From contig CANJKZ010000777.1 in the NCBI GenBank assembly GCA_947471745.1, positions 372,001-436,000 on the forward strand: a DNA stretch of 64,000 nucleotides. Direction: 5' to 3'. Positions 44,701 through 54,349 of the stretch are shown here, piece by piece. This DNA is from Closterium sp. Naga37s-1 (lineage: Eukaryota; Streptophyta; Zygnematophyceae; Desmidiales; Closteriaceae). A model generated the notes under the pieces. The model did no database searches. It worked only from the letters and a program-made list of their open reading frames with translations, and was not told the DNA's origin. Position 1 is the first letter of the stretch; each line of letters starts with the position of its first letter. Made by a program: the position numbers and the translations under genes.

Positions 44701-47700
44701 GCTGCTGAGCTATCTCCTGGCCCGAATGGGAAGGCTGGATGCTGACGTCATCATAGGACACGGACTGGCAGCGTTCGATCTCACTGTGCTGCTGCAGCGC
44801 ATGCAGGTGGGCTCTCAGGTGTTTTTTCAGGTGGGGCTCAGGTGATTTTCCAGGTGAGAATAACCTGGTAGATGAATTTCTGAGTTTGCCCAGCCCATGC
44901 TCACTCCATCCCCATGCATAATGGGTTGTATGTATCCTGGTAACCATGTAATGCTGTTTGCTATCCTGCTACATCCCTTCGCTCCAGGCCTGTCGTGTGG
45001 GCAACTGGTCGGCGATTGGTCGGCTCAAGCGCACCCAGATGCCCAAGCTAGGGGGCGGCCCTGGCAGCAACTGGGGCGGCGGAGGGGCGGCGCCGGGCCT
45101 GCTGTCAGCTGTGGCCGGGCGGCTACTGATCGACACGAGCGTTTCGTCTCGAGAGATACTGCCGAAGGAAGTGAGCCACTCGCTGTCAGCGTTGGCGGCA
45201 AGTCAGCTGGGGCAGACGCGGAGAGAGGTGGCTGCGGCTGAGGTGCCGGGCATGTATGGCAGCAGCGAATCCCTGATGAAGCTGGTGAGTTGGTAGAGAC
45301 GGAGATGCATGGCTGGCCCTCACCCTCGTGTTCTAACTCTCTATGCTGCCACTGCTGCTCTTGCTCTCCCTCTTTCTCCTCTCCCTCCCTCACTCCCCTC
45401 TCCCTCCCTCCCCCCCACACCCCCCCCCTCCATCCTGCAGGTGGGGCTGGTGGAAACAGACGCATGGCTGGCCCTCACGCTCATGTTCCAACTCTCCGTG
45501 CTGCCACTCTCCCGCCAGCTCACCAACCTCAGCGGCAACCTTTGGAACCGCACACTGCAGGTGGGCACACCTTTGCTGTTCAATGGGGTGAAACAGAGGA
45601 GCCTGGCGACTTTTGAGTCGACTCAAAAGCCTGGCTTCTCGTGCTGGATAGGAGTAAGTTGTTCCTTTTCCCATCGGCTCCTTATAGGACGCTTCATTAA
45701 CTTGTCATTGTTAGATAGCTTGATAGTGATAGTGATTGTAATTGTTTTTTTCTTCTGCTGCCCGTCGTTTTCAGGGATCCCGGGCCCAGCGAATCGAGTA
45801 CCTCCTGCTGCACGAATTCCACCGCCGGAAATTCATGCTGCCCGACAAGCTGACCACAAAAGAAAAAGAAGCTGCCATCTCATCGGCCGCTGCTACAGCC
45901 TCGGGCAAGAAAAAGAAACGCAAAGGAGCGGGAGGGGAGAAGCAAGAAAAGGCAGCAGGGGCAGGAGAGGATATTACAGTGACCCGGGGGGTGGAAGGGG
46001 GAGAGGAAGAAGAGGGGGATGATGAGAATACTCTTGAGGGCGCCGAGGGAGGAGCAGGAGGAGCGAGGGGGAAGAAGGGAGGAGGAGGCGGAGGAGGGGG
46101 TGAGGGGAAGAAGGGTCCGGGGTACGCGGGGGGGTTGGTGCTGGAGCCGAAGAGGGGGCTGTATGACAAGATAGTGGCGCTGCTGGACTTCAATAGCCTG
46201 TATCCGTCCATCATCCGCGAATACAACATCTGCTTCACCACCGTCGCTTGCCCGGAGGACCCTGCGTCTCTCCCGCAATTGCCCGACCCCGACCCCCCTG
46301 GGGTGCTCCCAGAGGTACGCACTTGCGCTGTCAGAGGTACGCACTTGCGCTGTCAGAGGTACGCAACGTGCTGCTGTTCCAGGTGGTTTTTGAGGGGGGC
46401 AGGCACAGATGGGTGCTGCCGGACTTGGAGCAAGAGCGTGTATCCGTCCATCATCCGCGACTACAACATCTGCTTCACCACCGTTGCCTGCCCGGATGCC
46501 TCCTCGCTGCCGCAGCTACCTGATCCTGATCCTCCTGGGGTGCTACACCACACCACTCCATACTATGGAAATGAATCAAAGCTTTGCTAGGGACATGCCA
46601 CGGCATGAGGAGATTCATTACTTTTTATATGTTTTCTTCGTTCGGTATGTATGGTCGTGTGTGGTGCTGGAAGGTGCTGGGCATGTTGGTGCAGAGGAGG
46701 CGGCAGGTGAAGGATCTACTCAAGAGGGAGAACGACCCGGATGAGAGGCAGCGCCTGGAGATCCGACAACAGGCGCTCAAGCTCACTGCCAACAGGTGTG
46801 ACTGGTGCTTGCAGGTGTGGCAGGGTGCTTGTAAGGTGCTGGTGGTAGTGGCAGTGGCAGGGTGCTACGGCGGCAGGTGAAGTGGCTTAAGCCAGAGGGA
46901 GGACGACCTGGATGAGCGGCAGAGGCTGGACATCCGGCAGCAGGCGCTCAAGCTCACTGCCAACAGGTATGATTGGTGATTGAAACAGCACTTGGTGCTG
47001 GAATGCTTCATTTGCAACATGCTTATGTTTGCCACTCCCTCTTGTCGTTTTCACCCTTCACACCTTTGCTATTTTTTTTTTAAGGTCAATACCCTTCAAG
47101 TCCTCATGCTCTCCTCAACACCCCCTTTGCACCCCTTCCCTCACCTTTTCCCCACAACCCCTACCCTCCCTCTGTGCAGCATGTATGGCTGCCTGGGATT
47201 CTCCAACTCTCGCTTCTTCGCCAAGCCCCTCGCTGAACTCATCACCTCAAGGGTACACCTCCCCATCCCATCCCGGTCGTTCCGAACTCATGCTATTCTC
47301 TGTTCTGTAAGCGTTGCGTGGTGCAACTCTCGCAATGCGCCAGGGTTGTTGTGACGTGCTGCTGAGTTTCCAGACGTGTCATGATGGTATGTCGTTCCTC
47401 ACGCTTGCTAAATCTTTGCCCTGGCCTCCCACCTACCACCAGGGTCGCGACATTCTTCAGAGCAGAGCAATTTGAATCTAAAGGTGTTTCTTGGCGACTC
47501 TGACTCCATCTTGACCCACCTCACCTGCCCCTGCTCTTGCTGCTTGTCTCTCCCCCTTCCTTCTTTACCACTCCCTCTCAGGGTCGAGACATCCTTCAGA
47601 GCACTTGGATCAGGTGCAGAACAATCTGAACCTGGAGGTGGTTTATGGAGACACCGACTCCATCGTGATCGACTCAACTGTGTTGCCGCCCTATTTATCG

Positions 47701-50700
47701 TTGCTGACACCCGCTCCTGCAGGGTCGGGATATCCTGCAGAGCACGGTGGATCTGGTGCAGAACAACCTGAACCTGGAGGTGATATACGGCGACACGGAC
47801 TCCATCATGATCAACACGGGGCTGGACGACCCCAGTCAGGCCATTGCCATCGCCCACCGCGTCAAGAAGGAGGTGAGGAGAAGGGGACAGGAAAGATGGG
47901 GAGGGGGCATGAGAGGTGGGGAAGGGGAGAGGTGGGGAGGGAGGAGATGCGATATACGGCGACACGGACTCCATCATAATCAACACGGGGCTGGATGACC
48001 CCAGTCAAGCCATTGCCATCGCCCACCGCGTCAAGAAGGAGGTGAGGAGGGAGGAGAGGAAGAGGGTTGGGTGGGGAGGTGCTTCGGAAGTGGACTGTAC
48101 AACCCCAGCCAGGCCATTGCCATCGCCCACCGCGTGAAGAAAGAGGTGAGGATGGAGGAGATTGAGATGGACGGGCTATTCCGCAGCATGCTGCTGCTGA
48201 ACAAGAAGTACGCCTCTGTCAGGCTGCTGAACAAGAAGTACGCCTCTGTTAGGCTGCTGAACAAGAAGTACGCCTCTGTCAGGCTGCTGAACAAGAAGTA
48301 CGCCTCTGTCAGGCTGCTGAACAAGAAGTACGCCTCTGTCAGGCTGCTGAACAAGAAGTACGCCTCTGTCAGGCTGCTGAACAAGAAGTACGCCTCTGTC
48401 AGGCTGCTGAACAAGAAGTACGCCTCTGTCAGGCTGCTGAACAAGAAGTACGCCTCTGTCAGGCTGCTGAACAAGAAGTACGCCTCTGTCAGGCTGCTGA
48501 ACAAGAAGTACGCCTCTGTCAGGCTGCTGAACAAGAAGTACGCCTCTGTCAGGCTGCTGATCAAGAAGTACGCCTCTGTCAGGCTGCTGATCAAGAAGTA
48601 CGCCTCTGTCAGGCTGCTGATCAAGAAGTACGCCTCTGTCAGGCTGCTGATCAAGAAGTACGCCTCTGTCAGGCTGCTGATCAAGAAGTACGCCTCTGTC
48701 AGGCTGCTGATCAAGAAGTACGCCTCTGTCAGGCTGCTGATCAAGAAGTACGCCTCTGTCAGGCTGCTGATCAAGAAGTACGCCTCTGTCAGGCTGCTGA
48801 TCAAGAAGTACGCCTCTGTCAGGCTGCTGATCCTGGGCTGGGACCCGGCGAGCCCCAGGGTCAGCACCGTCGACGAGGGACTTCAAACCTGCGGTTGAGG
48901 CGACGTGCTCTGCGAGACGCTGCCTTCTCTCCCATCTCCCCTTCCCTCGCCTCCCTCCCTGGCAGGTGAACAAGCGGTATAAACTCTTGGAAATCGAGAT
49001 GGACGGGCTGTTCCGCAGCATGCTGCTGCTCAACAAGAAGAAGTACGCCTCCGTCAAGCTGGTGCTGGGATCCAGCGAGCCCCCCAAAGTGCTGCGAGAG
49101 GTTTCGGAGCACAAGGGGCTGGACATTGTTCGGCGCGACTGGAGCGTGCTGTCTAAGGAGATTGGCGGATTTTGTCTGAAGCAGATACTGTCCGGCAGGT
49201 GAGAGAGGGCGAGGGTGTGGGTTCAGGTGCGAGTGGATCTCACACCCACGCAGCCAAGGTGTTGCGAGAGGTGGCAGGAGCACAAGGGGCTGGACATCGT
49301 TCGCAGGGACTGGAGCGTGCTGTCTAAGGAGATCGGCGGGTTTTGCTTGAAGGAGATTCTGTCTGGCAGGTACGTGCAGCCTGCACCAGGTAGCCCTGCG
49401 TGCGACCATGTGGTTCATTCTCAGGTGGCCCGGGAGGGAACGCCCCCATAGTGCACGCCACGCACATTCTGTCTCGCAGGTGGGTAGAGCCGGTATCTGC
49501 GTGCGTGTGTGTGTGTGTGTATGTTGGTGTGGCGTCTCTTGGCGCACCAAAATGGCCCCCTCACAAGAGGCTCCCTCTCCCCATCCCCTCATTTCTTCCC
49601 ACCTCTCCCCATCCCCTCATTTATTCCCACCTCTCCCTGCTTGTGTTGTGTGATGTGAGTGCAGGCCGCGGGAGGAGGTGGTGGAGTTGATTCACAATGA
49701 GCTGCGCAACGTGAGTGTAAACTGGGGTCACACATTCACACACACACTCTCGCTCACTCACTCATGCTCGCGCTCCCTCACTAACGCACTCACGCCCACG
49801 CTCGCTCACTCACTCACTCACCCGCGCAGCATGTTACGAGCAGTTCTAGTTTGCCACCCACTCACAAGCTGTCCACTGAGTTAAGTTACCCCCATGTCCC
49901 TCTTCGCCCTCCTTCTCTTCCCCCCCTTCTCATTCTTCCCCTCACACCAGTTGGCTGCCAGGTTACGAGCAGGGGAGGTAGATCTGACATCGTTCGTGAT
50001 CACCAAGACGCTCACCAAGCCGCCCGGTGACTACCCCGACGCCAACTCGCAGCCGCACGTGCAGGTGGCGCTGAGGAGGAAGAAGGAGGGGCGCACCGAG
50101 GGGTGCAACGCGGGAGACGCCATTCCCTACGTCATTGCCGTGCCACGGGTAGGTGCTGTGGGGTGGGTTGGCATAAGGTTCAGTGCGGTGGTGGAGGGTT
50201 GAGTAGGGTAACGTCATGTCAGCTCGCAGCCGCACGTGCAGGTGGCGCTGCGGAGGGGCGCACAGAGGGGTGCAATGCTGGAGACGCCATTCCCTATGTC
50301 ATTGTCGTCCCACGGGTAGGTGCCGTCCGGTGATGTGGGTTCAGTGCGGTGGTAGTGGGTTGAGTGAGATATCCTCATGTTGGCGTGTGGACGTGCTGAG
50401 GAGCATAGAGATCAAGTGGGACGACAGGGAACATTACCTGTCACACCAGGTGCACCCCTTAAACACTCCTCTCTGCACCCCCTGTCACTCCTCTCTGCTC
50501 CCTCCACCCCAATATTCTCCTGCAGCAATCAGGAAGTGAGGGAGCAGACACAGCAGTACCACCTGCTGGTCGCAGCAGCAGCGGTGCGGGTGGCATAGCG
50601 GAGAGAGCTCGGCATGTGGACGAGTTGAGGAGTGCAGAGAGCGAGTGGGACGTGGACAGGGAGTACTACCTGGCACACCAGGTGCACCCCGTGGTGGCCC

Positions 50701-53700
50701 GGCTTTGTGCTCCCATTGAAGGCACCGATGCCGCTCGCCTGGCCGACTGCCTTGGCCTCGACTCCTCCAAGGTACGGCCTCAATGGCCTTCAACGTGCCT
50801 TGCATTGTATGGACGGACAGGCAGGCAGAGAGACAGACGGACACTGAGAGAGGGCAGAGAGGCAGAGAGATAGAGAGCGAGTGGGACGTGGACAGGGAGT
50901 ACCTGAAGTGCTGTAAGATGCCTCACAACACCTTTTCCACCCATCTCCCACCCCCCCCCCCCCCCCCCCTCTTTTCCCCCACTGTAACACCCTGCGTCCT
51001 GCATTGTGTGCAGTACCGGCATGTGCATGCGACGGCATCAACGGTGCGAGATGATGCCATGCTGGCAGCCTCCTCCATTCTGGATGATGATGAACGGTGA
51101 GAGATGGGGTCTGATGATGATAGGACGGTGAGAGGTGGGGTCTGATGATGATAGGACGTTGAGAGATGGGGTCTGATGATGATAGGACGGTGAGAGATGG
51201 GGTCTGATGATGATAGGACGGTGCGACATGGACCTTATCAGAATGGACGGTGAGAGATGGGTCTGTCTGCTGTCCCTTTTGCTTTCCTGTATTGCCTTGT
51301 CAAGTCAAGCTGTCTATGTCATACGCTTCTCTGTCTCGCTTGCCGTCACGTTTCCCTAGCTTGCTCAACCACAATTTGCCATCCTTTCCCCTTGTTATCC
51401 CCCATTTTTTTATCCACCCCCTCCCGACCCCTTCCCCCTGCCTCCCTATCTATCGCAGCTACGCGCGCCTCCCCCCGCTGCAGTTCCTCTGCCCCTCGTG
51501 CCGCTTCCCCTTCGCCTTCCCCGGCGTGCCTGCCATCGCCCAGGGGAGAGACCGAGAGGTGCTGGAGAGGGCTGGGGAGAGAGCAGGTGGAGCAGCAGGA
51601 AGCCGAGACAGCAGAGGGGAGGGGGAAAACGGAAATGCAGGGGAGGGGAAGGAAGAAGGGGGGAAGGAAGAAGGGGGGAAAGAGGAGGAGAGGGAGGTGC
51701 AGCCGCTGGCGTGTCCGCGCTGCAAGGATGCCAAGCCGCTGTCGCCTGCCATGCTGTCAAACCAGGTGGGTAATCGCAGAGGTCGATGCCAAGCCACTGT
51801 TGCGATGCCTGTAAATCGACTCAAGGCTTCTTGACTCCAAGCTCGTAGACGGTTTTCGAGGCGCCTCAAAAAAGGCTTCTTGACTCGGCGCCTCAAAATA
51901 GGCTTCTTGACTCGGCGCCTCAAAAAAGGCTTCTTGACTCGGCACCTCAAAATAGGCTTCTTGACTCGGCGCCTCAAAAAAGGCTTCTTGACTCGGCGCC
52001 TCAAAATAGGCTTCTTGACTCGGCGCCTCAAAAAAGGCTTCTTGACTCGGCGCTTCAAAAAAGGCTTCTTGACTCGGCGCCTCAAAATAGGCTTCTTGAC
52101 TCGGCGCCTCAAAAAAGGCTTCTTGACTCGGCGCCTCAAAATAGGCTTCTTGACTCGGCGCCTCAAAAAAGGCTTCTTGACTCGGCGCCTCAAAAAAGGC
52201 TTCTTGACTCGGCGCCTCAAAAAAGGCTTCTTGACTCGGCGCCTCAAAAAAGGCTTCTTGACTCGGCGCCTCAAAAAAGGCTTCTTGACTCGGCGCCTCA
52301 AAAAAGGCTTCTTGACTCGGCGCCTCAAAAAAGGCTTCTGGACTCGAAGCTCATAGACCCTGAACCCTAAGCCTCACGTGTAGTTCAATTCAACACCCGA
52401 TACCCCAAACCTGAACTCGTTTCCCCGACCTGCAATGTGCTGCACTTAGATTAAGTTTTTGGTGGTGCTCCAAGGTGTCACGTGTTGACTCTTCCTTTGT
52501 GGCTTGGCATTTGTGGTGCAGGTTAAGAGGCAGGCGGAGGCGTTCATATCGCAGTATTACGACGCATGGATGCAGGTAGGCTACACTGACAGACAGTCCC
52601 CTGTGTTCTATACATTCGAGGGAAAAAAAAATGTTACAATGCAATATTTTGATACGCACACATGCAGGTACTACTGATCGTTTATTGATAGTCATTCTCG
52701 ATTCTTCCCAGCCCCTCACTCACTTGGTGTACTCTGAGAGCTGCAGTTGTGTGCCCGAGTGTCTCACCGCCCTCCCCCCCCTGCTCTCCCCACCCACCTG
52801 TGCGATGAGGAGACGTGTGGGTGTGTGTCTCAGAACATGGCCACTCGCCTGGTGCATTCAGACAGCCTCAGATGCGTGCTTGTGTGTCTCTTAGCCTCTC
52901 ACACTCCCCTTATACTGCCCCCACCCTCCCCACACACCAGTGCGATGAGGAGACGTGTGGGTGTGTGACTCAGAACATGGCCACTCGCTTGGTGCATTCA
53001 GACAGCCTCAGATGCGTGCTTGTGTGTCTCTTAGCCTCTCACACTCCCCTTATGCTGCCCCCACCCTCCCCACACACCAGTGCGATGAGGAGACGTGTGG
53101 GTGTGTGACTCAGAACATGGCCACTCGCTTGGTGCATTCAGACAGCCTCAGATGCGTGCTTGTGTGTCTCTTAGCCTCTCACACTCCCCTTATGCTGCCC
53201 CCACCCTCCCCACACACCAGTGCGATGAGGAGACGTGTGGGTGTGTGACTCAGAACATGGCCACTCGCTTGGTTCATTCTGACAGCTGCAGAGGGGGCCT
53301 CTGCCCCAACTACCCTCGCTGCCAGGGCACCATGCGACGCCAGGTACGCACACACACATGCAACGCACACACACACATGCAACACACACACAGCAAGGCA
53401 TTGAGACTCGCACAAGACCACAAGCCTACCTTGCAACCAGGGCTATGCACAGCTTCTCCCATTACTCGCTTCCCCTTCTCCCACAGTTATCTCTTCTTCT
53501 CATTTCCCTCCTCTACTCGCTTCCCCTTCTCCCCGTTCTCCCCCCCTCTTTACCCAGATATCCGAGGCAGACCTCTACCACCGCCTCTGCTATCTCCGCC
53601 ACTCCCTCGCAGTCACACGCACCCTTGCCAAGGTACGCTGCACTTGCCTGAAAGCTTCTTGGTACTTGCCTGGCTGGGCTGGAAAAACCCAAAATAATTG

Positions 53701-54129
53701 GGTCAGGCCCAGGCTTTGCTTTTGATCCGACTTAAAAGAAGACCCAGGGTGATTGGGTCAGGCCCTGGCTCTGTGAGCAAGGAGGCTCTGTGGACTCTCC
53801 TTGGTGGCTCCTCTCCTCCTCCACCTCCTCCCTCACCATCTCCTCTTGATATTGTTTCCTCGCTCTCACAGCCTCATATTCCCTCACCGCCACTGCATCC
53901 CATGCTCCATCTTCTCCGTTCCCCATCTTCACCTCACCATCTTCCCCAATGCTCCATCTTTCCGTGCTTTATTTTTCACCAGGTGAGAGACCCGGCTCAG
54001 TTAGCAGCAGCAGAGCGCAAGCTTCAGCCAATCAGGAGGGCCTTGGATGCAGCCCATGGGGTGGTGGAGCGGATGTGTGACAGCTCAGCATACAAATGGG
54101 TTAAGATGGGTGACCTCTGTGTTACATAG
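38787..54129 (+). CDS. POLA1: DNA polymerase alpha catalytic subunit
   Basis: The primase-polymerase that starts each replication primer in the nucleus; family B. My model has 27 exons and 1755 codons: 38787-39204, 39547-39789, 40071-40780, 40956-41258, 41568-41651, 41860-41934, 42181-42245, 42665-42755, 43467-43646, 44329-44498, 44692-44806, 44988-45284, 45441-45560, 45775-46314, 46674-46795, 47180-47252, 47723-47872, 48966-49198, 49665-49710, 49951-50148, 50526-50771, 51014-51096, 51459-51765, 52522-52575, 53221-53343, 53558-53632, 53983-54129. Phases agree at every junction. The N-terminal p180 domain (VVDDNGLGY) is present. Catalytic boxes: SLYPSII (about 46190), SMYGCLGF (47180), YGDTDS (47786) and KKKY (about 49034). 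Two C-terminal Cys clusters follow: CPSC..CPRC and CDEETC..CPNYPRC. It is larger than plant relatives (about 1500) because of low-complexity inserts, for example Lys/Glu/Gly-rich before SLYPSII. The exon 15 acceptor is weak. Many exons have decayed copies beside them, so some choices between copies are judgement. Confidence 0.93.
40837..41060 (+). repeat. echo of POLA1 exon 4 start
   Basis: GTGAGCTGCTG, GTGCAGGGC and GCAGCGGTGCGTGTTCGCCG at about 40841-40900 repeat the exon 4 segment at about 41010-41060. The echo ends with a TAG and lacks the acceptor-proximal part. Confidence 0.8.
42014..42101 (+). repeat. 34-bp direct repeat around a palindrome
   Basis: A 34-base segment starting GCTGTGGCTGTTGGCTGTTT occurs at 42014-42047 and, identically, at 42068-42101. 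Between them stands the palindrome GCTTTTGAGTCGACTCAAAAGC (42048-42069), which overlaps the second copy by two bases. All of it is intron 6 of POLA1. Confidence 0.95.
42214..42392 (+). repeat. 68-bp direct repeat around a 44-bp palindrome
   Basis: The end of exon 7 with its donor and the next intron bases (42214-42281) is repeated at 42325-42392 with few differences. The gap is filled by a perfect 44-base palindrome (42284-42327) centred on GAGTCGACTC with arms GTGATAAGTCGATTTTT and its complement. The second copy keeps the donor CACCAGGTGAGAC. Confidence 0.95.
42793..42966 (+). repeat. three 42-bp copies separated by palindromes
   Basis: A unit starting CGGAATAGCCCATCGTTGCC occurs at 42793, 42858 and 42924. 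The first gap holds a damaged palindrome (CTTCTGAGTCGACCAAAAG), the second an intact one (TTTTGAGTCGACTCAAAA, 42899-42916), each with the same GTTGACTT / AAGTCAA arms. Confidence 0.95.
42998..44163 (+). repeat. multiple echoes of POLA1 exon 9
   Basis: The first half of exon 9 (GGAGCCACTGCAGGGTGGAG and following, VSVASPKLVAPAAA) occurs four times, starting about 42999, 43139, 43306 and 43467. Only the fourth also holds the second half. The second half (ASLNVKTVVNHGKNVNEVAA) then recurs three more times, at about 43728, 43908 and 44072, each ending AAG-GT like a real donor. Together they form a graded series of partial exon copies on both sides of the complete exon. Confidence 0.9.
45291..45350 (+). 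repeat. echo of POLA1 exon 13
   Basis: GGAGATGCATGGCTGGCCCT with CACCCTCGTGTTCTAACTCT (45300-45340) repeats the middle of exon 13 (45450-45505) in the intron before it, with a stop where the exon reads CAA. Confidence 0.7.
45611..45628. repeat. palindrome TTTTGAGTCGACTCAAAA
   Basis: An intact 18-base palindrome in intron 13, flanked by the short direct repeat AGCCTGGC (about 45599-45607 and 45629-45635). Confidence 0.85.
46385..46545 (+). repeat. echo of exon 14 end, second SLYPSII-like box
   Basis: From 46435 the DNA repeats the end of exon 14 and encodes SVYPSIIRDYNICFTTVAC and the Pro/Asp segment after it. The frame from exon 14 runs through it without a stop to 46590. It has no good donor and is placed in intron 14; retention would give a protein with two region-II boxes. 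Confidence 0.85.
46868..46966 (+). repeat. echo of exon 15
   Basis: CGGCGGCAGGTGAAG and the segment ending GCGCTCAAGCTCACTGCCAA then CAG-GT repeat exon 15 (46674-46795). The frame is broken by TAA early in the copy. Confidence 0.85.
47443..48144 (+). repeat. echoes of exon 17 (YGDTDS exon), five copies
   Basis: The exon that carries YGDTDS (47723-47872) has partial copies at about 47443-47515, 47580-47680, 47950-48046 and 48095-48145. The upstream two keep the acceptor CAGGGTCG but have lost pieces (frame broken or shortened); the downstream two keep the 3' end, AAGAAGGAGGTGAGG. Only the 47723 copy is complete. Confidence 0.9.
48146..48900 (+). repeat. 21 x 30-bp in-frame array from the KKKY segment
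   Basis: A decayed copy of exon 18 (EIEMDGLFRSMLLLN) leads into 21 exact-period units of 30 bases (48194-48823). Each unit encodes LLNKKYASVR (first 12 units) or LLIKKYASVR (last 9), the change being a single A to T. The array is open in frame and is followed by sequence resembling the next part of exon 18, then a TGA at 48896. Complete exon 18 lies just downstream (48966). The units are nearly identical, so the array is recent. Confidence 0.95.
49259..49372 (+). repeat. echo of exon 18 second half
   Basis: CACAAGGGGCTGGACATCGT to TCTGGCAG-GT repeats the last 90 bases of exon 18 (about 49109-49200) and would encode HKGLDIVRRDWSVLSKEIGG with only small differences. It retains a donor but no acceptor. 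Confidence 0.9.
50219..50320 (+). repeat. echo of exon 20
   Basis: TCGCAGCCGCACGTGCAGGT and GACGCCATTCCCTA...CCACGG-GTAGG repeat the second half of exon 20 with its donor. The middle part is shortened (the Arg/Lys-coding stretch is missing), shifting the frame. Confidence 0.85.
50376..50910 (+). repeat. fragments of exon 21 on both sides
   Basis: Exon 21 (50526-50771) encodes ESEWDVDREYYLAHQVHP. A diverged copy (GTGGACGTGCTGAGGAGC, CACCAGGTGCACCCC) lies at 50386-50458 in the intron before, and a short copy (GAGAGCGAGTGGGACGTGGA) at 50873-50905 in the intron after it. Confidence 0.75.
51066..51265 (+). repeat. 31-bp array of the exon 22 splice donor
   Basis: The unit (GTGAGAGATGGGGTCTGATG then ATGATAGGACG, 31 bases) repeats about four times plus two partial copies. 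Each unit boundary, GACG-GTGAGAG, copies the real exon 22 end, GAACG-GTGAGAG at 51096. The intron thus opens with a row of similar 5' splice sites. Confidence 0.85.
51852..52333. repeat. 17 x 27-bp minisatellite built on the palindrome
   Basis: Units of 27 bases (GGCTTCTTGACTCGGCGCCT then CAAAAAA or CAAAATA) run from 51874 to 52332. Just before them stands TTTTCGAGGCGCCTCAAAA, a form of the palindrome. The whole is enclosed by a direct repeat, GGCTTCTTGACTCCAAGCTC at about 51824 and GGCTTCTGGACTCGAAGCTC at 52333. It lies in intron 23 of POLA1. Confidence 0.92.
52801..53343 (+). repeat. 140-bp tandem array of zinc-finger exon 25
   Basis: TGCGATGAGGAGACGTGTGG starts at 52801, 52941, 53081 and 53221, an exact period of 140. 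The first three units are almost identical and stop matching the exon after about 70 bases; the fourth is the complete exon 25. Units two to four follow a CACACACCAG acceptor, while the first has CCACCTG instead. Confidence 0.95.
53690..53780. repeat. direct repeat around a degenerate palindrome
   Basis: ATTGGGTCAGGCCCAGGCT (53697-53715) and ATTGGGTCAGGCCCTGGCT (53752-53770) flank TTTTGATCCGACTTAAAA (53720-53737), which differs from the palindrome TTTTGAGNCGNCTCAAAA at few positions. It lies in intron 26 of POLA1. Confidence 0.85.
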
Positions 54130-54349
54130 TGGCAACTGTTACAGCAGCAATATTACATAGTTGCAAGTGTTACATACGGTACATACCGTAGTAGTTTTGT
54201 AACAAGTGCCCGGAGCATTGCCTGTGCTACCCAGCTAGTGCCGTGCTGCACTGACTGCTAACCATCAATCGCTGTGCCAAACCAGACAGGTCACACTGAA
54301 CCTTGAACCCTGCACACTGGAGTAAAATCTGACCAAGCCAAAATACATC

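Noticed and set aside
48031-49126. Long minus-strand frames of 278 and 316 codons over the 30-bp array
   Set aside because: They exist only because a 30-base unit without stops keeps all frames open; products are pure repeats and have no family resemblance.
51459-52356. Frames of 289 (-) and 158 (+) codons with RRVKKPFL or TRRLKKGFL repeats
   Set aside because: By-products of the 27-bp minisatellite, whose length is a multiple of three.
48194-53220. CRISPR-like arrays
   Set aside because: The tandem units are adjacent without unique spacers, are derived from exon or intron sequence, and the genome is eukaryotic.
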